DNA from: Dokdonella sp.
Lineage (GTDB): Bacteria > Pseudomonadota > Gammaproteobacteria > Xanthomonadales > Rhodanobacteraceae
Assembly: GCF_017744955.1 (NCBI RefSeq)
Contig: NZ_JAGIAG010000003.1
Location: 186,001 to 250,000, forward strand
Reading direction: 5' to 3'
DNA: 64,000 nt
In this document: positions 59,933 to 64,000 of the stretch, piece by piece
Layout of the letters: every line of letters starts with the position of its first letter
How positions within the stretch are numbered: position 1 is the stretch's first letter
Notes under the pieces: generated by a model
The model's database searches: none
Told to the model about the DNA's origin: nothing
The model's input: only the letters and a program-made list of their open reading frames with translations
Made by a program: the position numbers and the translations under genes

Positions 59933-60826
59933 TCACGCGTGGCCCCGCTCCGCCATGCAGGCCGCGCTCTCGACCTGGATCGTGACGTGCTCGATGCCGA
60001 ACAGCTCGTCGAGTTCTCCGGCGAGCGAGCGGCGCACCGTTTCGGCATCGTCGTCCGCGCGCTTCAGCACCACGTGCACGGTCAGCACCGGCTGCTTGGA
60101 AGCGAGAGCCCAGGCGTGCAGGTCGTGCACCTCGGCGACGTCGCCGCGCGCGAGGATCGTCCGGCGCACGGCTTCCAGGTCGAGGCCCCGCGGCACACCC
60201 TGCATCAGCACGTTGCCGGCCTCACGCAGCAGGGTCCAGGTGCGCGGCAGCACCCACAGGCCGATCAGCACGGCGAGGATCGGATCGGCCAGGGTCCAGC
60301 CGGTCGTCAGGATGATCACCGCGGCGAGGATCACGCCGACCGAGCCGAGCATGTCGCTCCAGACTTCGAGATAGGCGCCCTTGACGTTCAGGCTGTCGCC
60401 GCTGCCGGCCTTGAGCAGGCGCATCGAGATCAGGTTCACGATCAGGCCGAGCGCGGCGATCACCAGCATGCCGGTCGAGGCCACCGGCGGCGGCTCGCGG
60501 AAACGCCCGACCGCCTCCCACAGGATGTAGGCGGCGACGACGAACAGCAGGCCGCCGTTGATCATCGCGCCGATCGCCTCCATGCGCGCGTAGCCGTAGG
60601 TGCGCTTCGCGTCGGGCGGCCGCCGGGCGAGGCGCACGGCGACCAGCGAGATCGCCAGCGCGATCACGTCGGTGCCCATGTGCGCCGCGTCCGACAGCAA
60701 GGCCAGGCTGTTGGTCAGCAGGCCGCCGACGACTTCGGCGACGAGGAAGGTCGCGGTCAGTCCGAACGCCCACCACAGCGGCGTTTCGTGCTCGACCTTC
60801 GTTGCGTGATCGTGCCCTGCGCCCAT
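59933..60826 (-). CDS. czcD: Cation diffusion facilitator CzcD/ZitB family
   Basis: This 297-residue CDF exporter moves Zn2+, Co2+ or related ions from cytoplasm to periplasm in exchange for protons. It has six helices, with the site-A motif in SLALLSDAAHMGTDVIAL (H and D residues) and in LEVWSDMLGSVGVILAA (D and S). The C-terminal ferredoxin-like domain carries HDLHAWALASKQPVLTVHV. The His-rich N-terminus (GHDHATKVEHE) suits metal handling. It lies 1 bp after the PII-like gene and follows the RND pump in the same operon. Confidence 0.95.
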   Translation of the reverse strand: MGAGHDHATKVEHETPLWWAFGLTATFLVAEVVGGLLTNSLALLSDAAHMGTDVIALAISLVAVRLARRPPDAKRTYGYARMEAIGAMINGGLLFVVAAYILWEAVGRFREPPPVASTGMLVIAALGLIVNLISMRLLKAGSGDSLNVKGAYLEVWSDMLGSVGVILAAVIILTTGWTLADPILAVLIGLWVLPRTWTLLREAGNVLMQGVPRGLDLEAVRRTILARGDVAEVHDLHAWALASKQPVLTVHVVLKRADDDAETVRRSLAGELDELFGIEHVTIQVESAACMAERGHA

Positions 60827-60827
60827 C

Positions 60828-61151
60828 TCATCGCTCCTCGCCGCCGATCTCGATCGCCTGTTCGATGCCGCTGACGTAGATCCAGCCGGCGTCGGCGCGG
60901 CCGGTGCGGCCGTGGCGCCGGATCACCTCGACGGCGCCGGCGACCTGCGCGTCGTCGCAGCATAGTTCGATCTGCATCTCCTCGACGACCGGCTCGCCGA
61001 GCTCGACCGAGTAGCGCTGCTCGCGCGCGCTGAGCGCGTGCAGCGTACCCTTCACGTCGAACACGCTGACGCGCTCGAAACCGCTGTCGCGCAACCCGCG
61101 CAGCAGATCGCTGACGCAGTGGCGATGCACGAAGGCCTTGACCTGTTTCAT
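60828..61151 (-). CDS. PII-like protein of a heavy-metal efflux operon
   Basis: This 107-residue protein has a PII/ferredoxin-like alternating fold: MKQVKAFVHRHCVSDLLRGL, GFERVSVFDVKGTLH and VEEMQIELCCDDAQVAGAVEVI. It lacks the T-loop signature of classic GlnB and has His/Cys residues (VHRHC, CC) possibly for metal. A group of PII-like proteins encoded next to CusA/CzcA-type pumps is known (PII-NG); its ligand is not established. The ATG at 61151 overlaps the RND stop (ATGA), and czcD starts 1 bp after its stop, so it is coupled on both sides. Confidence 0.85.
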   Translation of the reverse strand: MKQVKAFVHRHCVSDLLRGLRDSGFERVSVFDVKGTLHALSAREQRYSVELGEPVVEEMQIELCCDDAQVAGAVEVIRRHGRTGRADAGWIYVSGIEQAIEIGGEER

Positions 61152-64000
61152 GCCGACCTCCCGCCGCCGGAAGGCGTCGCCCGATCCCTGCGCTCGCCGC
61201 GGCTCTCCAGCCATTCGTACAGCACCGGCAGCAGGATCAGGGTCAACAGCGTCGAACTGATCAGGCCGCCGACGACCACCGTCGCGAGCGGCCGCTGCGT
61301 CTCCGCGCCGACGCCGCTGGACAGGAGCATCGGCACCAGGCCGAGGATCGCCACGCTCGCCGTCATCAGCACCGGCCGCAGGCGCAGCGCGGTGCCTTGC
61401 AGCACCGCCTCGCGCGGGCTGCGGCCCTTGTCGCGCAGCTCGTTGAGGAAGCTGACCAGCACGATGCCGTTGAGCATCGCGACGCCGAACACCGCGATGA
61501 AGCCGATCGCCGACGGCACCGACAGGTACTGTCCGGTGACGAACAGCGCGATCAGGCCGCCGATCGTCGCGAACGGCACGTTGGCGAGGATCAACGCGGC
61601 GTAGCGGATCGAGTTGAACGCGGTGTAGAGCAGCACGAAGATGAAGAAGATCGTGACCGGCACGATGATCGACAGTTTGGCCAGCGCGCGCTGCTGGTTC
61701 TCGAACGCGCCGCCCCACTCGGTCCAGTAGCCGCTCGGCAACGTCACCGCCTGCACGACGGCCGCATTCGCCTCGTTGACGAAGCCGTCGATGTCGCGCC
61801 CGCGCACGTCCATCTGGATCACCGCGTAGCGCTGCAACTGCTCGCGGCGCACGAAGGAATAGCCCTCGGCGACGTCCACCGTCGCCACCGCGGACAGCGG
61901 CACGATCGCGCCGGCGGAGGTCTTCAGCGGGATGCGCCGGAGGTCCTCGACCGAACGGCGCGTGTCGTCGTCGAGCCGCACCGCGATGTCGAAGCGGCGC
62001 ACGCCGTCGAGCAGCACGCTGACCGGTTCGCCGCCGAGCCCGTTGCGCACGATGGTCAGCACGTCCTCGGCGTTCATGCCGTACTGCGCCAGCGCCGCGC
62101 GATCGACCGCGATGCGGATCTGCGGTTTGCCGACGTTCGCCTCCAGCGACAGATCGGCGACGCCGGGCACCTTCGCCAGCACGTTCTTGATGCGGCCGCT
62201 CAGGCGGTCGAGTTCGCCCAGGTCCGTGCCGTAGAGCTTCAAGGCCAGCGTCGCGCGCACGCCGGAGATCAATTCCTCCACACGCATCTGGATCGGTTGC
62301 GTGTAGCCCGGCACCACGTTCGGCACCTTCTTTTCCAGCACCTCCTGCATCGCTTCCTCGAGCTGCTTGAGGGTGCGGCCGCTCTTCCACTCCTCCGGCG
62401 GCTTCAGTGCGGTGTAGATCTCCATGTAGTTGACGTCGGCGGTCTCGCCCTTCTCGGCGCGGCCGATCATCGCCAGCGTGCTGTCGACTTCGGGGAACTC
62501 CTTGAAGGCGTCGGCGATGACCTTGCTGGTGCGGATCGATTCGTCGAGCGAGGTCGACGGAATGCCGGTCACGCGCCACATGATCGAGCCTTCCTGCAAC
62601 TGCGGCATGAACTCCTTGCCGAGGAACGGAAACAGCGCGAGGCTGGCGAGCAGGGCGACGACGGCGATCGCCACGACGCGCTTGCGGTACGCCAGCGCGC
62701 GTTCGAGCAGCGGCCGGTACGCGCGCTTGATCTTCGCCACCAGCCAGGTGTCTCGCTCTTCCTTGGGCTTCAAGATCAGCGAGGCCAGCACCGGGATCAA
62801 CGTCAGGCTGAGCACCAGCGATCCGGCCATCGCGAAGGCGATGTTGAAGGCCATCGGCTTGAACATCTTGCCTTCCAGCCCGTCGAGGCTGAACAGCGGC
62901 AGGAACACCACGATGATGATCAGGATCGCGAACGCGATCGGATTGGCGACTTCCTTCGCAGCGGCGAGCACGGCGGATGTCCGATCGACGTTGTCCCCGT
63001 GCTCCTTGCGTTCGGCCATGATGCGGAACGCGTTCTCGACCATCACCACCGCGCCGTCGACCATCATGCCGATGCCGATCGCCAGGCCCGCCAGCGACAT
63101 CAGGTTCGCCGACAGGCCGAACTGGCCCATGCCGATGAAGGCGATCAACATCGCCAGCGGCAAGGTGACGATGACGACCAGCGCGGAGCGCAGCTCGCCG
63201 AGGAACAGGAACAGGATCAGCGCGACCAGCAGCGAGCCTTCGACCAGCGCGCGCGTAGCGGTGCCGACGGCCTTGTTGACCAGGTCCGTGCGTTCGTAGA
63301 TGGGCTCGAGCACCATTCCGTCGGGCAGCGCGCTGCGCACCACGTCGAGCTTGCTCTTGACCGCCTCGACGACGTTCTTCGCGTTTTCGCCGATGCGCGC
63401 CAGCGCCATGCCGAGCACGACCTCCTCGCCGTCGCGCGTGACCGCGCCGAAGCGCGGCGCCGGCGCTTCGACGACCTCGGCGACGTCGCGCAGGTACACC
63501 GGCACGCCGTCTTCGGCCTTCAGAACGATCGCGCCGATGTCGTCGGTGCTCTTCAGCAGGCCGAGGCCGCGCACCAGGAACTGCTCGCGGCCGACGTCCA
63601 TCACGTTGCCGCCGACCTGGCCGTTGTTCTCCGGCAGAGCCTTGATCACGTCGCCGAACCCCAGCCCCCGCGCGTACAGCTTCTGCGGGTCGATGCGCAC
63701 CTGGAACTGGCGCTCGCCGCCGCCCCAGGAGCTGACGTCGTCGACGCCCTTGGCGGTGCGCAGGATCAGGCGCACGGTCCACTCCTGCCAGGTACGCAGG
63801 TCCATGTCGCTGACCTGTTCGCGGCCGACGCCGGGCGCGCGCTCGACCGTGTACCAGAACACCTGGCCGAGGCCGGAGGTGTTCGGCCCCATGCCCGGCT
63901 TGCCGTAGCCCTCCGGCAGGCGGTCGCCGATTTCCTGCAGGCGCTCGTTGACGAGCTGGCGCGCGAAGTAGATGTCCATGTCGTCGTCGAAGTAGACCGA
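61148..64000 (-). CDS. czcA: CzcA/CusA-family heavy-metal RND efflux pump, C-terminal 950 residues (N-terminus beyond window)
   Basis: This proton-driven inner-membrane pump of the CzcA/CusA type exports metal ions with periplasmic and outer-membrane partners. The gene is open at the right window edge; about 950 residues are visible of an expected 1030-1050. Visible features are the early FDDDMDIYFARQLVNERLQEI region, GMMVDGAVVMVENAF with the charged residues of helix 4 that mark heavy-metal RND pumps, and later GVAMLNGIVLVSFLNELRDKG. Whether it exports divalent ions or Cu/Ag cannot be decided from the part seen. A PII-like protein and czcD are translationally coupled behind it, and the membrane fusion and outer-membrane genes must be upstream. 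Confidence 0.95.
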   Translation of the reverse strand, partial: SVYFDDDMDIYFARQLVNERLQEIGDRLPEGYGKPGMGPNTSGLGQVFWYTVERAPGVGREQVSDMDLRTWQEWTVRLILRTAKGVDDVSSWGGGERQFQVRIDPQKLYARGLGFGDVIKALPENNGQVGGNVMDVGREQFLVRGLGLLKSTDDIGAIVLKAEDGVPVYLRDVAEVVEAPAPRFGAVTRDGEEVVLGMALARIGENAKNVVEAVKSKLDVVRSALPDGMVLEPIYERTDLVNKAVGTATRALVEGSLLVALILFLFLGELRSALVVIVTLPLAMLIAFIGMGQFGLSANLMSLAGLAIGIGMMVDGAVVMVENAFRIMAERKEHGDNVDRTSAVLAAAKEVANPIAFAILIIIVVFLPLFSLDGLEGKMFKPMAFNIAFAMAGSLVLSLTLIPVLASLILKPKEERDTWLVAKIKRAYRPLLERALAYRKRVVAIAVVALLASLALFPFLGKEFMPQLQEGSIMWRVTGIPSTSLDESIRTSKVIADAFKEFPEVDSTLAMIGRAEKGETADVNYMEIYTALKPPEEWKSGRTLKQLEEAMQEVLEKKVPNVVPGYTQPIQMRVEELISGVRATLALKLYGTDLGELDRLSGRIKNVLAKVPGVADLSLEANVGKPQIRIAVDRAALAQYGMNAEDVLTIVRNGLGGEPVSVLLDGVRRFDIAVRLDDDTRRSVEDLRRIPLKTSAGAIVPLSAVATVDVAEGYSFVRREQLQRYAVIQMDVRGRDIDGFVNEANAAVVQAVTLPSGYWTEWGGAFENQQRALAKLSIIVPVTIFFIFVLLYTAFNSIRYAALILANVPFATIGGLIALFVTGQYLSVPSAIGFIAVFGVAMLNGIVLVSFLNELRDKGRSPREAVLQGTALRLRPVLMTASVAILGLVPMLLSSGVGAETQRPLATVVVGGLISSTLLTLILLPVLYEWLESRGERRDRATPSGGGRSA

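Overview
The window is a chromosomal segment of a GC-rich gammaproteobacterium, most likely order Lysobacterales (Xanthomonadales), family Rhodanobacteraceae or a close relative. The evidence is the strongly G/C-biased third codon positions, the housekeeping order rpsF-rpsR-rplI-dnaB-alr-radA, frequent GTG starts with 4-bp GTGA/ATGA overlaps, an ECF sigma factor coupled to a TPR-type Ser/Thr kinase, and secreted proteins ending in an [IVL]F(A/N)DGFD tag. The taxonomic assignment is inference. No rRNA, tRNA, CRISPR array or recognisable IS transposase was seen.

Layout. (1) 1-13 kb is mostly minus strand: the ffh 5' part, with a divergent CcsA/YpjD-type membrane protein beside it, an orphan HoxX-like protein, radA, an AI-2E-exporter/GAF fusion, alr, dnaB, rplI, rpsR, rpsF, an unknown membrane protein and iscA. 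(2) 13-25 kb is plus strand: asnS, two small translationally coupled unknowns, an SDR without its catalytic Tyr/Lys, a TrhO-type rhodanese, then a lower kynurenine-pathway run (semialdehyde dehydrogenase, beta carbonic anhydrase, a ChaN/EreA-like unknown, RidA-type 2-aminomuconate deaminase candidate, 3-hydroxyanthranilate dioxygenase) and a FUSC transporter. (3) 24.7-43.7 kb is a secreted-protein island: a TrmB/LuxR-type regulator, an HExxH metallopeptidase with Fn3 and P domains, two paralogous KP-43-like subtilases, an ECF sigma factor/Ser-Thr kinase pair and a beta-propeller protein. Four of these exported proteins carry the FADGFD-type tag, and in the second subtilase it sits in mid-protein. 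(4) 43.7-54 kb is mixed: acyltransferase, Mpo1-like, pirin, MBL hydrolase, cold-shock protein, a lipoprotein peptidase, a DUF2127-like protein, an EF-hand protein, outer-membrane phospholipase A and serS. (5) 52.5-58.3 kb holds a TetR-GFA-like-DUF6958-like operon with an operator inside its promoter, an MFS gene, and an MFS/TetR divergent pair with two palindromic operators. (6) 58.5-64 kb holds rarA and a heavy-metal efflux operon (CzcA/CusA-type RND pump running off the window, a PII-like protein, CzcD).

The intergenic spaces are rich in dispersed palindromic repeats of at least five sequence types. These include six copies of an element whose arms carry a CTCGCAGAG-type core, and a tandemly duplicated element that supplies the C-terminal codons of both tetR and rarA. 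The most unusual signals are the FADGFD tag and its relocation, the secreted-protease/sigma-kinase island, the repeat families, the orphan hoxX and the AI-2E/GAF fusion.
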